This document shows, one piece after another, positions 53,026 to 63,744 of a stretch of 64,000 nt of DNA. The notes under the pieces were generated by a model. That model was not told the DNA's origin, searched no databases, and saw only the letters and a program-made list of their open reading frames with translations. Source of the stretch: Fluviicola sp. (GTDB lineage Bacteria; Bacteroidota; Bacteroidia; Flavobacteriales_D; Crocinitomicaceae); assembly GCA_029866325.1 (NCBI GenBank), contig JARWZO010000027.1, positions 1 through 64,000 of the forward strand, given 5' to 3'. The position numbers were made by a program, and so were the translations under genes. Position 1 is the first letter of the stretch. Each line of letters starts with the position of its first letter.

Positions 53026-55299
53026 ATGAAGAAACTGCTTTTTTCCCTCTCCGTGTGCACAATGGTTTCCTCCTTGGGCCATGCACAAAACTTTTATGAC
53101 CGTTCCACGGTTCAAACAATCGAAATATTCTTTGCTGCCTCAAATTGGGATGCGCAATTGGATGCACTGGCTTCCACAACGGAAGATTACCTGCTGGCCG
53201 ATTCGGTGCGAATCAATGGCGTTACTTACGACAGTGTTGGTGTGAAGTACAAAGGAAATAGTTCCTACAATGCCAATAACAACAAAAATCCCATTCACAT
53301 CGAATTGGATCACGTACACGGAAGTTATGATTATCAAGGCTACACCGATGTCAAGTTGCAAAACGGTTACCAAGATCCGTCTATGATTCGCGAAGTATTA
53401 AGCTACGCTATTTTGGAACAATACATGGATTGTCCGAAGGCCAATTTCGCGAATGTTTACATCAACGGTACCTTGCGAGGCTTGTACTCTAATGCAGAAA
53501 GCATCAACGATAAATTCAACGGCGATCATTATTATACCAGCGATGGAAGTTTCTTTAAGTGCAATCCCATTGGTGGTGCAGGTCCGGGCGCTAGTGGAAA
53601 TCCTGATTTGGCTTACATCGATGCCGATAGCAGTTCGTATGCCAACGGTTATGAATTAAAATCAGATTACGGCTGGAACGATTTGGTTTCGCTGATTGAT
53701 ACGCTCAACAATCATTTCTCTGAAATCGATCAAAACCTCGATGTAGATCGCGCTTTGTGGATGTTGGCTTTCAATAATGTATTGGTGAACTTAGATAGTT
53801 ATTCAGGTGCTTTCCGCCAAAATTATTACCTCTACAAAGATTTGAACGACCGTTTTATACCAACCGTTTGGGATTTAAACATGAGTTTTGGTGGTTTTCC
53901 CGGAGGAACAGGAAGCGGTTCGTATGTAGCCACTTCGCTTGATCCAATGTCTAATTCAACATCGACTATTCACCCGTTGATTGTAAAACTATTAGGCGAT
54001 CCAATGTACAAACGCATGTACATGGCGCATATCAGAACAATTGTTCAAGAAAACTTCGATGCTTCCGAATTTTTGACCACCGCGAATGCTCTGCGCACAA
54101 CCATCGATGCTTCGGTTCAAGCTGATCCTTATAAATTTTATACGTACACACAATTCCAAAATGGCTTATCAACTGCTGTTTCAGGCGGCGGACCAATGGG
54201 AAGTTCCATTCCCGGAGTTCAGGCTCTGATGGACGCACGAGCTACGTTTTTTGGAACGAATACCAATTATACTTATTCGACTCCGGTAATTTCAGCCGTA
54301 ACGCCAAGCAATGCAACACCGACTTATGGTGAAACAATTACCATTACCGCTACTTGTTCCAACGAAACAACTGTTTATTTAGGAACGAGAGGCGAGCATC
54401 CATTGCGTTTTGATCGTGTGCAGATGTACGACGATGGTGCGCACAATGATGGTGCAGCGGGCGATCATGTATATGGAGCATCTATCACAATTAATAATGT
54501 ATTGGTCGAATATTACGTATATGCCGAAAATGCACAGGCAGGTATTTTTAGTCCGCAACGTGCCGAACACGAGTATTACTCCCTGAACGTAACCTTGGTT
54601 CTTCCCGCGATTGGCGATGTGTTGATCAATGAAATTATGGCTAGTAATAGTAATACAGCTTACGATTCAAATGGCGAAAACGACGACTGGATCGAATTGT
54701 ACAATACCACATCCAACGCTCTGGATCTTTCAGGTTTATACCTGTCGGATGATGCTGCCAATTTTCCCAAATGGCTTATTCCAACCGGAACATCGATCAA
54801 CGCTCATGATGTATTGGTGATTTGGACAGATGAAGATTCCGAACAAAGCGGATTGCATACCAACTTTAAATTGAGTGCTGCCGGAGAAGAAATTTTCCTG
54901 AGCAACGGTACGGCCACTATGATTTATGATGACGTGGTATTTGGTGTACAAACAACAGATATTTCGTATGCTCGTTGTCCTGATGGCGGAACATTCTCCT
55001 TTGTGAATCCTACATTCGATGAATTGAACAACTGCATTCTTTCCGTTAACGAATCGGAACTTCCGTTGGCAATTCGCGTGTATCCCGTTCCAACTGCAGG
55101 AAACGTTTTCATTCAGTCGGAAGAAGAAGGATCGTTGGCTATTCAGGTAGTTGATTTACAAGGAAGAATCGTTTATGAAACTACAGAATCCACCGCAACG
55201 ATTGAAATCCCATCTACAAACTGGCAATCGGGCTGGTACCAAATCAGAGCAATTTCAGCAAGCGGTAAACAAACTTCGGTTCCGTTTGTTAAAAAATAA
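53026..55299 (+). CDS. CotH-kinase family T9SS type A protein with lamin-tail domain
   Basis: The 757-residue protein has a signal peptide ('MKKLLFSLSVCTMVSSLGHA'). A CotH-like protein-kinase-fold domain spans about 30-400 ('VGVKYKGNSSYNANNNKNPI', 'MIREVLSYAILEQYMDCPKA', 'FIPTVWDLNMSFGGF'). An Ig-like segment (about 420-525) and a lamin-tail domain (about 530-665, 'LINEIMASNSNTAYDSNGEN', 'DDWIELYNTTSNALDLSGLY') follow. It ends in a type A sorting domain ('IRVYPVPTAGNVFIQSEEEG' to 'QTSVPFVKK'). CotH proteins can phosphorylate other coat or surface proteins; the target here is unknown. Confidence 0.92.
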   Translation: MKKLLFSLSVCTMVSSLGHAQNFYDRSTVQTIEIFFAASNWDAQLDALASTTEDYLLADSVRINGVTYDSVGVKYKGNSSYNANNNKNPIHIELDHVHGSYDYQGYTDVKLQNGYQDPSMIREVLSYAILEQYMDCPKANFANVYINGTLRGLYSNAESINDKFNGDHYYTSDGSFFKCNPIGGAGPGASGNPDLAYIDADSSSYANGYELKSDYGWNDLVSLIDTLNNHFSEIDQNLDVDRALWMLAFNNVLVNLDSYSGAFRQNYYLYKDLNDRFIPTVWDLNMSFGGFPGGTGSGSYVATSLDPMSNSTSTIHPLIVKLLGDPMYKRMYMAHIRTIVQENFDASEFLTTANALRTTIDASVQADPYKFYTYTQFQNGLSTAVSGGGPMGSSIPGVQALMDARATFFGTNTNYTYSTPVISAVTPSNATPTYGETITITATCSNETTVYLGTRGEHPLRFDRVQMYDDGAHNDGAAGDHVYGASITINNVLVEYYVYAENAQAGIFSPQRAEHEYYSLNVTLVLPAIGDVLINEIMASNSNTAYDSNGENDDWIELYNTTSNALDLSGLYLSDDAANFPKWLIPTGTSINAHDVLVIWTDEDSEQSGLHTNFKLSAAGEEIFLSNGTATMIYDDVVFGVQTTDISYARCPDGGTFSFVNPTFDELNNCILSVNESELPLAIRVYPVPTAGNVFIQSEEEGSLAIQVVDLQGRIVYETTESTATIEIPSTNWQSGWYQIRAISASGKQTSVPFVKK

Positions 55300-55337
55300 A
55301 TAATAGATTTTTAGGTTTTTTCTTCACTCTCCAAAAG

Positions 55338-55380
55338 GTTCTCGTTGGTCCGTTTTAAACGGTTTCGGCGGGGACTTTTT
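55338..55380 (+). terminator. Terminator after the CotH-family gene
   Basis: GTTCTCGTTG (55338-55347) pairs with CGGCGGGGAC (55366-55375) with wobbles. An inner CCGTTTTAAACGG extends the stem, and TTTTT follows. Confidence 0.8.
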
Positions 55381-55415
55381 GTTTAGTAGGTTTGTATTAA
55401 CAGAAGTTAATTTTC

Positions 55416-55564
55416 GTCCTCCCCCTTCATCCCCCTCCAAAGGGGGAGACAGATTCTCGAACTTATTTTAAGTGTTTTTTTATTAAGGGAAGCGAATTGA
55501 TAAGGAGCTTTCATTTCTTAGGCGTATCCATTTCCCCCTTTGGAGGGGGATGAAGGGGGAGGAC
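55416..55564. mobile_element. MITE-like element with perfect 32-bp terminal inverted repeats
   Basis: The arms 55416-55447 and 55533-55564 are perfect 32-bp inverse copies. Each arm is itself a hairpin (CCCCCTCCAAAGGGGG type). The 85-bp interior is AT-rich and non-coding. The structure resembles the palindromic C/G-run elements that occur between genes in many Bacteroidota. No transposase is encoded, so any movement would need one in trans. It fills the gap between the CotH and DUF4290 genes. Confidence 0.8.
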
Positions 55565-55687
55565 TTGGATAATCTTACTTCTTATTGGTCTCTTCCTCTT
55601 ATTCAATTCCTGACATTTGTAAGCCCTTCACGAATGAACCACAATTTCGATTAAAAAACGTATTTTTGAACTTTCGTAAAACAATTC

Positions 55688-56338
55688 ATGGAATACAATA
55701 CAACGCGTCCGAAGTTACTATTGCCGGAGTATGGCAGAAACGTACAGGAAATGATTGCTCACGCAATGGAAATCGCCGAAAAGGACGAACGCAATAAAGC
55801 AGCTCGCGCTATCATTGAAGTAATGGGGCAATTGAATCCGCATCTGCGTGATGTAGACGATTTTCGTCACAAACTATGGACACACTTGTTTGTGATGTCG
55901 GACTTTAAACTGGATGTAGATTCTCCTTACGAGATTCCAAAGATGGAAGTGCTCAATAGCAAGCCCGATCGCATGATTTACCCGAAAGGAAAAATCAGAT
56001 ACGGACACTATGGTAAATACACCGAAAGCATTTTGGCTAATGCGCATGAAACCACCGATCCTGAAGAGAAAGAATACCTCAAAACATCGATGGCTAACTT
56101 CATGAAAAAGCAATACTTGGCCTACAACAATGATGCTGTAGAAAACCATGTGATTGCCAATCAGTTGAAAGATTTGTCGAAAGGGGAATTGATTTTGGAA
56201 AATCCGGATGAGTTGATGAATACCAACCTGATTTTGAAATCATTTGGAATTCAGCCGAATAAGCGTCCGAAGAAGAATCAGAAAAGCAATAACAACAACA
56301 ACAACAAGAATAAGAATAACAACCGCAAAAAGAATTAA
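55688..56338 (+). CDS. DUF4290-domain protein
   Basis: The 216-residue cytoplasmic protein starts 'MEYNTTRPKLLLPEYGRNVQ', typical of DUF4290. It contains 'FRHKLWTHLFVMSDFKLDVD' and a basic, Asn/Lys-rich low-complexity tail (from about residue 195). DUF4290 is restricted mainly to Bacteroidota and its function is unknown. It stands 4 nt before murA, a conserved arrangement, so a link to cell-wall synthesis or its control is plausible. Confidence 0.9.
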   Translation: MEYNTTRPKLLLPEYGRNVQEMIAHAMEIAEKDERNKAARAIIEVMGQLNPHLRDVDDFRHKLWTHLFVMSDFKLDVDSPYEIPKMEVLNSKPDRMIYPKGKIRYGHYGKYTESILANAHETTDPEEKEYLKTSMANFMKKQYLAYNNDAVENHVIANQLKDLSKGELILENPDELMNTNLILKSFGIQPNKRPKKNQKSNNNNNNKNKNNNRKKN

Positions 56339-56342
56339 TTAG

Positions 56343-57650
56343 ATGTCATCGTTTGAAATTCACGGAGGGAAACAATTAAAAGGAGAATTGACGCCTCAAG
56401 GTGCTAAAAATGAAGCCTTGCAGATTTTATGTGCGGTTTTGCTCACTCCCGAAAAAGTAACCATTTCCAATATTCCCGACATTGTCGATGTGAACAAACT
56501 CATCCAGCTCTTGCAGGTGATGGGCGTGAAGGTCGAAAAGGTGGAACGCGGAACCTATATTTTTCAAGCGAAAGACATTGATTTAGCTTACCTCGAAACC
56601 GAAGATTTCAAAACGCGTGCAGCAGCTTTACGTGGTTCCATCATGATTGTAGGTCCGTTATTAGCGCGTTTCGGAAAAGGATTTATTCCAAAACCGGGAG
56701 GCGATAAAATCGGTCGTCGTCGTTTGGATACCCACTTTGAAGGTTTTGCCTTGTTGGGTGCAAAATTCAACTACGATGCAGGTGAACATTTTTATTCCAT
56801 TGAAGCAAAGAAACTGGTTGGAACCTACATTCACCTCGATGAAGCGTCGGTAACCGGAACAGCCAATATCGTGATGGCGGCTGTGATGGCAGAAGGAAAA
56901 ACAGTATTCTATAACGCCGCTTGCGAGCCTTATTTGCAGCAATTGTGTAAAATGCTCAATTCCATGGGCGCCAAGATTTCCGGAATCGGTTCTAACTTAC
57001 TCACCATTGAAGGTGTGAAAGAATTGAGTGGTTGTTTTCACCGCATTTTGCCCGATATGATCGAGATCGGTAGTTTTATCGGTTTGGCAGCCATGACGCA
57101 GTCGGAAATCACAATCAAAGACGTTAGTTACGAAAACCTCGGAATTATACCGAATGTCTTTCGCAGGTTGGGAATTCAGCTAGAGCGTCGTGGCGATGAT
57201 ATCTACATTCCCGCTCAAGAAAGTTACGAAATCGATACCTTCATTGATGGTTCTATTTTGACCATTTACGATGCACCTTGGCCTGGATTCACTCCCGATT
57301 TATTGTCCATCATACTAGTGGTTGCAACACAAGCCAAAGGAAGTGTTTTGATTCACCAAAAAATGTTTGAATCGCGGTTGTTCTTTACCGATAAACTGAT
57401 CGATATGGGAGCGCAAATCATTTTGTGTGATCCGCACAGAGCTACCGTTATCGGATTGGGTCGTCAGCACCAGCTAAAAGGCATTCAAATGACATCGCCG
57501 GATATTCGTGCGGGAGTTTCCTTGCTCATTGCGGCTATGTCGGCTAAGGGTAAAAGCGTGATTCACAACATCGAGCAAATTGACCGTGGTTATCAGGACA
57601 TCGATATTCGACTCAATAATTTGGGCGCGGATATTCGCCGAATTTCGTAA
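56343..57650 (+). CDS. murA: UDP-N-acetylglucosamine 1-carboxyvinyltransferase
   Basis: Adds enolpyruvate from phosphoenolpyruvate to UDP-GlcNAc, the first committed step of peptidoglycan synthesis. The 435 residues carry K22 in 'GAKNEALQILC' and the active-site loop 'KPGGDKIGRRRLDTHFEG'. Position 121, the usual catalytic Cys (C115 in E. coli), is Asp. Asp at this site keeps activity in other bacteria but prevents covalent fosfomycin attack. Later motifs include 'SVTGTANIVMAAVMAEG' and 'PDIRAGVSLLIAAMSA'. It is preceded by DUF4290 and followed by the TlpA-like gene. Confidence 0.96.
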   Translation: MSSFEIHGGKQLKGELTPQGAKNEALQILCAVLLTPEKVTISNIPDIVDVNKLIQLLQVMGVKVEKVERGTYIFQAKDIDLAYLETEDFKTRAAALRGSIMIVGPLLARFGKGFIPKPGGDKIGRRRLDTHFEGFALLGAKFNYDAGEHFYSIEAKKLVGTYIHLDEASVTGTANIVMAAVMAEGKTVFYNAACEPYLQQLCKMLNSMGAKISGIGSNLLTIEGVKELSGCFHRILPDMIEIGSFIGLAAMTQSEITIKDVSYENLGIIPNVFRRLGIQLERRGDDIYIPAQESYEIDTFIDGSILTIYDAPWPGFTPDLLSIILVVATQAKGSVLIHQKMFESRLFFTDKLIDMGAQIILCDPHRATVIGLGRQHQLKGIQMTSPDIRAGVSLLIAAMSAKGKSVIHNIEQIDRGYQDIDIRLNNLGADIRRIS

Positions 57651-57676
57651 CTTGTCTTCGAAAATCAGGTGAAGTT

Positions 57677-58216
57677 ATGATGATAAAAAACAAAAAATTC
57701 GGAATCATTACCGCTTTGGCATTACTTGCCGGAATAGCACTTTTGTGGTGTACATCGTTCGCCAATTCGGCAAAATTAGCGCCTATAGTCGGTAATAAAG
57801 CACCCGAAATCGAATTGATTGGTACCAACGGTAAAACGGTGAAACTCTCTTCGCTGAAAGGAAAAGTAGTGTTGATCGATTTTTGGGCTTCGTGGTGTGG
57901 ACCATGCCGGAAAGAAAACCCGAATGTGGTAGAAGTGTACAAGAAATACAAAAAGACCAAATTCAAAAATGCCAAAGGATTCGAAGTATACAGCGTATCG
58001 CTCGATCGCAACGAAGCCGATTGGAAAAGTGCTATCAAAGCTGACGGTTTGGTCTGGAAAAATCACGTTTGGGATAAAGAAAACAAGGCAGGAACAGCTT
58101 ATGGTGTTCAGTACATTCCCAACGCATTTCTCATCGACGGTGAAGGGAAATTGGTCGCACTGGGCGAAGATTGCAAAGGGTTAAAGCTGCACGTTGCGCT
58201 GGACAACCTAAAATAA
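57677..58216 (+). CDS. TlpA-like thioredoxin-fold protein
   Basis: The 179-residue protein has an N-terminal hydrophobic anchor (residues 8-25). An extracytoplasmic thioredoxin domain has C74 and C77 in 'FWASWCGPCRKENP' and a cis-Pro loop 'QYIPNAFLIDGEG'. It is a probable envelope thiol-disulphide reductase, as used in cytochrome c maturation or oxidative damage repair; the partner is not visible. It lies 26 nt after murA. Confidence 0.92.
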   Translation: MMIKNKKFGIITALALLAGIALLWCTSFANSAKLAPIVGNKAPEIELIGTNGKTVKLSSLKGKVVLIDFWASWCGPCRKENPNVVEVYKKYKKTKFKNAKGFEVYSVSLDRNEADWKSAIKADGLVWKNHVWDKENKAGTAYGVQYIPNAFLIDGEGKLVALGEDCKGLKLHVALDNLK

Positions 58217-58236
58217 TCTCTTCTTACGGTTTCATT

Positions 58237-58659
58237 ATGGCTAGCAAGCACACTATTTCTGCCAGAATCATTGCCATCATCGGGCTGGTAATCGCACTAT
58301 TGTCACTACTTGTTTCATTGATTCCCTGTATCGGTTATTATGCTTTGGTACCAAGTGTTATCTCGGTTATTTGCAGTATTGTCGGGATTATTTACCTGAA
58401 AAAGGCAGGTAAAACCGCATCTGTAGCTGTAGTTGGTGTCTTATTAGGAGCAATGGCCGTGGCGAGCGCTATTTATCAATACATCGAGTTTAAAGCCGTG
58501 TTTGATGCCAAAACACGCCTTGAAAACACAGTAGTGGACATGGAACAGAAGGCGAAACAAAAGGTGAAAGAAGTGGTCATTGATTATACCAAAGAAAAAA
58601 TAGACGATTACCTCAAGGATGACGACACGCTGAAAAAACAGGCTAAAAAGTCGAAATAA
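58237..58659 (+). CDS. Small membrane protein with C-terminal coiled-coil region
   Basis: From the ATG 'MASKHTISARIIAIIGLVIA' it has 140 residues. About three hydrophobic segments span residues 8-82. A charged, Lys/Asp/Glu-rich helix follows (about 95-140, 'LENTVVDMEQKAKQKVKEVV'). The N-terminal part resembles DUF4190-like membrane segments. Function unknown. It follows the TlpA-like gene by 20 nt and precedes the DUF2752 gene by 7 nt. Confidence 0.75.
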   Translation: MASKHTISARIIAIIGLVIALLSLLVSLIPCIGYYALVPSVISVICSIVGIIYLKKAGKTASVAVVGVLLGAMAVASAIYQYIEFKAVFDAKTRLENTVVDMEQKAKQKVKEVVIDYTKEKIDDYLKDDDTLKKQAKKSK

Positions 58660-58666
58660 CTTTTCC

Positions 58667-59041
58667 TTGACCAAGCAACTCCATAGTTATTTTTGGATCA
58701 ACCTGTTGTTGTTTATAGCTTTTCTTGGTGGTGTGTTGTGGTTGTATTTCACGCCTGAAGATCTTCACTGTGTTTTTGCTCAAAAAGGATTAGTTTGCCC
58801 AACTTGCGGATTGACCCGCGCTTTCCGAGCGATTATTGCAGGTGACGTTGAAAAAACGATCAACCCGCTGCATGGGAAGATTGTCATGTTTTTCATTGTT
58901 CAGTTTTTCCTGCGACTCGCCGCAACTTTATGGAGTTACTACAAACAACCTTCTAGTAGACTGATTACACTAGATGTTGTAGTAAGTAGCCTACTTTTTG
59001 TACTGGCATTCTACCCCTTATTTCCTTTCTTTCACGGGTAG
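58667..59041 (+). CDS. DUF2752 membrane protein
   Basis: The 124-residue protein has the DUF2752 signature 'LVCPTCGLTRAFRAIIAGDV' and three hydrophobic segments. The start is TTG at 58667; no in-frame ATG precedes the signature, so a TTG start is needed. It lies 7 nt after the preceding small membrane protein gene and is probably cotranscribed with it. Function unknown. Confidence 0.85.
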   Translation: MTKQLHSYFWINLLLFIAFLGGVLWLYFTPEDLHCVFAQKGLVCPTCGLTRAFRAIIAGDVEKTINPLHGKIVMFFIVQFFLRLAATLWSYYKQPSSRLITLDVVVSSLLFVLAFYPLFPFFHG

Positions 59042-59137
59042 TGTTTTCATAGAATATTCATTTAAAGCTGCTCGATTTCACTGTTTATAATGCATAAGAT
59101 TTGATACCTTTGAGTAAGCCGTCTGAAATAAGTTGAA

Positions 59138-59725
59138 ATGAACCTTAAACAATTGAAACAACTAAGTAGAATTAAAGATATACGCTCATTGAGATGGATG
59201 AGTTTCTCTTTTCTATTCGTTTCATTGCTTTTGGTAAGCTGCATCAGTTCCAAGGAATTAATACACGAAACTCCCGCAAACCAGGATATGATTTCCGTAA
59301 ACGCCATCAACGGAGAATACACCAATCAATCTCCTTCCGATACGCTCAGGCGAACACTTTGGGAAATACTCTATGATTCGTATTCGTTTCAGGATGATAC
59401 AAACAAACAGATTAAACCAAGTACCACGATTAGCCTTACTTTGAATCAAAAATCGCTGGTTGTGTTAGCTAAAAATGGAGATCAAATTATTGGTGAACTG
59501 GAATTGAAAGGGAAAATCAAAGGCGACTATTTTTGTGCGAACCGGAAGCTGTTCTTAATACCAATACCTTTTATTTTCTTTCGCCATCGTGAACGTCGGT
59601 TGGTACTTGGCGTGACTTCGGAAAATCAGCTCATGGTGAATCATGGAATAATAGAGTATGTTTGGGTGATCATGGCAGGCGGTTATGATTTCAATTCCAC
59701 TGAACGGTATGAGAAGGAGAAATAA
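59138..59725 (+). CDS. Hypothetical lipoprotein
   Basis: The 195-residue protein has a long positively charged N-region and a hydrophobic stretch 'MSFSFLFVSLLLVSC' with a clear lipobox at LVSC. The remainder is a beta-rich body ('TTISLTLNQKSLVVLAKNGD', 'RRLVLGVTSENQLMVNHG'). No family is recognised. It appears to be a single gene. Confidence 0.75.
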   Translation: MNLKQLKQLSRIKDIRSLRWMSFSFLFVSLLLVSCISSKELIHETPANQDMISVNAINGEYTNQSPSDTLRRTLWEILYDSYSFQDDTNKQIKPSTTISLTLNQKSLVVLAKNGDQIIGELELKGKIKGDYFCANRKLFLIPIPFIFFRHRERRLVLGVTSENQLMVNHGIIEYVWVIMAGGYDFNSTERYEKEK

Positions 59726-59839
59726 TTCTGTTAATAACTGAATTAAGTATTTGTTTTACAGATGTTTAAATTCAGCAATCCCAGCAATACCGTGTCAGGC
59801 CCAGACTGATTACGGAATTTTCACCGATAATGAATTGGC

Positions 59840-59847
59840 TATTTTTG
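59840..59847 (+). promoter_or_regulatory. Candidate -7 box TATTTTTG of prmC
   Basis: TATTTTTG fits TAnnTTTG and lies 14 nt before the GTG start of prmC, supporting that start. Confidence 0.45.
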
Positions 59848-59861
59848 TCTAACTTTAACCC

Positions 59862-60722
59862 GTGAAAACCCTTGCCGATCTTCAGCTGCACTGGCAGCAA
59901 ACCTTGAATAATTTGTACCCCGAGCGGGAAATCAATAACCTGTTTCGGTTTGCGCTAGAAGACATGTTTGGCTTGAGTAATTCCGAACAATTAATGCAGC
60001 GAACTGTTGAGCAATCCAACGAATTTCGGGCAAAAATAGAAAATGTCCTGCTACGATTAACAACCGGCGAACCGCTGCAATACATCACCGGATTTACGTA
60101 TTTCGATAATCTAAAACTCACGGTTTCACCCGCAGTATTGATTCCACGTCCTGAAACCGAAGAACTGGTTGAATGGGTTTCCGAAACCCTGGATGCCGAT
60201 TTCAGCGAAACGATCATTGATTGGTGTACAGGCTCAGGATGCATTGCCTTAGCGCTCAAACAACGTTTTCCCGAATCAACGATAATTGGCTACGATTGGT
60301 CTGCGGAAGCATTGGAAGTTGCCAAACAGAATGCCAAGGCATTGAAATTAGCGGTATCATTCGAATTGCAGGATGCGCTTGCAATTGATGCTTCAGAACA
60401 AAAAGTTTCAGTGATCATTTCCAATCCACCGTACATTCCCGAAAACGAGCAGGAGCTCATTCGATCCAACGTGCGCAATTTCGAACCGCATATCGCTTTG
60501 TTTGTCCCCAACGAAAGCGCGCTCTTGTTCTACGAAGCAATTACACAAAAAGCCAGTCAACAATTGAAATCGGGTGGTTGGTTGTTTTTTGAACTCCACG
60601 AAGATTTTGCGGAAGAAACCAGACAGATGGTAGAAAAAACAGATGGTTTTTCAACAGTAGAAATTCGTAATGACTTACAAGGAAAATCCAGAATGTTAAG
60701 GGCAAAACGATCAGCACAATGA
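59862..60722 (+). CDS. prmC: Peptide chain release factor N(5)-glutamine methyltransferase
   Basis: Methylates the glutamine of the GGQ motif in release factors using S-adenosylmethionine. The 286 residues include the N-terminal substrate domain ('GEPLQYITGFTYFDNLKL', 'LIPRPETEELVEW'). They also include SAM motif I ('IIDWCTGSGCIAL', about 118-130) and the catalytic NPPY at 188-191. The start is GTG. The stop overlaps the next gene by 4 nt (ATGA). Confidence 0.95.
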   Translation: MKTLADLQLHWQQTLNNLYPEREINNLFRFALEDMFGLSNSEQLMQRTVEQSNEFRAKIENVLLRLTTGEPLQYITGFTYFDNLKLTVSPAVLIPRPETEELVEWVSETLDADFSETIIDWCTGSGCIALALKQRFPESTIIGYDWSAEALEVAKQNAKALKLAVSFELQDALAIDASEQKVSVIISNPPYIPENEQELIRSNVRNFEPHIALFVPNESALLFYEAITQKASQQLKSGGWLFFELHEDFAEETRQMVEKTDGFSTVEIRNDLQGKSRMLRAKRSAQ

Positions 60723-61486
60723 AAACGATACTTGTGATTTTGGGATTAGTGACAACACAACTATCCTTGTCACAGCAGTTGTTCGATTGGAAAAGTTTGC
60801 TGAACCATGGTTCAACAGCCAAATTGAATGAGTTACTTGATTCAATTGACCTAGGTGAAAGAGGAAATTTATTTGATTATTATAACCGTACACTTACTAC
60901 ATCTTTTAATGAACGGATCATTTATTTGGAAGATTCATACGGTTTTGATTCCACCAATTTGTCATGGCATATTAATGCTTACCGAATTTCGATTATACAA
61001 AGCAATGATTCCATTGTATTTGCGAAAGTAGATACGATAGCATCTGCTTTTGAATTTGACAAAAAGGTAAATCATCCTGTTTTTGAGTTCAAATCAAAGG
61101 AGAAGATGAAAAAGGTCGAAGATGAATTCCGGCAAATTTACCACACGATGCTTCAATGGGATGAATTGTTCAATACATCAATTGAATTTGGGTTGAGGTG
61201 CGGGAGAACTGGATGGAATACAGACGAATACAGTGATGTTAGTGAGCTTGTCATGAAAAGTCGAATAAATAAATTGGGTAAATATTTAACCTCAACCTGT
61301 TTGGAAAAACAACTTTACGGCATTCAAGGATTTTTTGAATTGAAAGAAAAAGGTTACAAAATTAAACCTTCGCACAAAGCGTTAATTGAGGTCATACTTG
61401 CGAAAGACGGTGAAGTGATCTTTTGTAGCGGGTGTGTCATTCAGCGAACGGAAATGAGTCATTTCAGAGAAAAATTCAATTTCTGA
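60719..61486 (+). CDS. Exported protein of unknown function
   Basis: The 255-residue protein has a signal peptide ('MKTILVILGLVTTQLSLSQQ') and a body rich in charged residues ('FKSKEKMKKVEDEFRQIYHT'). Cysteines occur near residues 161, 200 and 240-243 ('VIFCSGCVIQRTEM'). No family is recognised. Its ATG overlaps the prmC stop, so it is translated from the same message, although a functional link is not evident. Confidence 0.7.
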   Translation: MKTILVILGLVTTQLSLSQQLFDWKSLLNHGSTAKLNELLDSIDLGERGNLFDYYNRTLTTSFNERIIYLEDSYGFDSTNLSWHINAYRISIIQSNDSIVFAKVDTIASAFEFDKKVNHPVFEFKSKEKMKKVEDEFRQIYHTMLQWDELFNTSIEFGLRCGRTGWNTDEYSDVSELVMKSRINKLGKYLTSTCLEKQLYGIQGFFELKEKGYKIKPSHKALIEVILAKDGEVIFCSGCVIQRTEMSHFREKFNF

Positions 61487-61522
61487 TCCAACCAAACAAA
61501 ATTCCCAAATTCTGAAATTTTA

Positions 61523-61560
61523 GAATTCGGGTGTTCGGGATATCCCGAACACCCGAATTC
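61523..61560. repeat. Perfect 38-bp palindrome
   Basis: Positions 61523-61560 read the same on both strands (GAATTCGGGTGTTCGGGAT and its inverse). Sequences beside it (61543-61565) match 6390-6412 at 22 of 23 positions. It lies 37 bp after the preceding stop, so it may serve as transcription terminator, and its relative at 6361 lies in a comparable position. Confidence 0.8.
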
Positions 61561-61623
61561 CCGAACACCATTTTTGAAATCCCAAAAACGTTCTTTTTTA
61601 ATTGGATCAAGATGCCTTAATGA

Positions 61624-63705
<2,082 letters not shown>

Positions 63706-63744
63706 TTCGTTTGAATAAATGCGACAATCGATCGCAGTAAAAAT

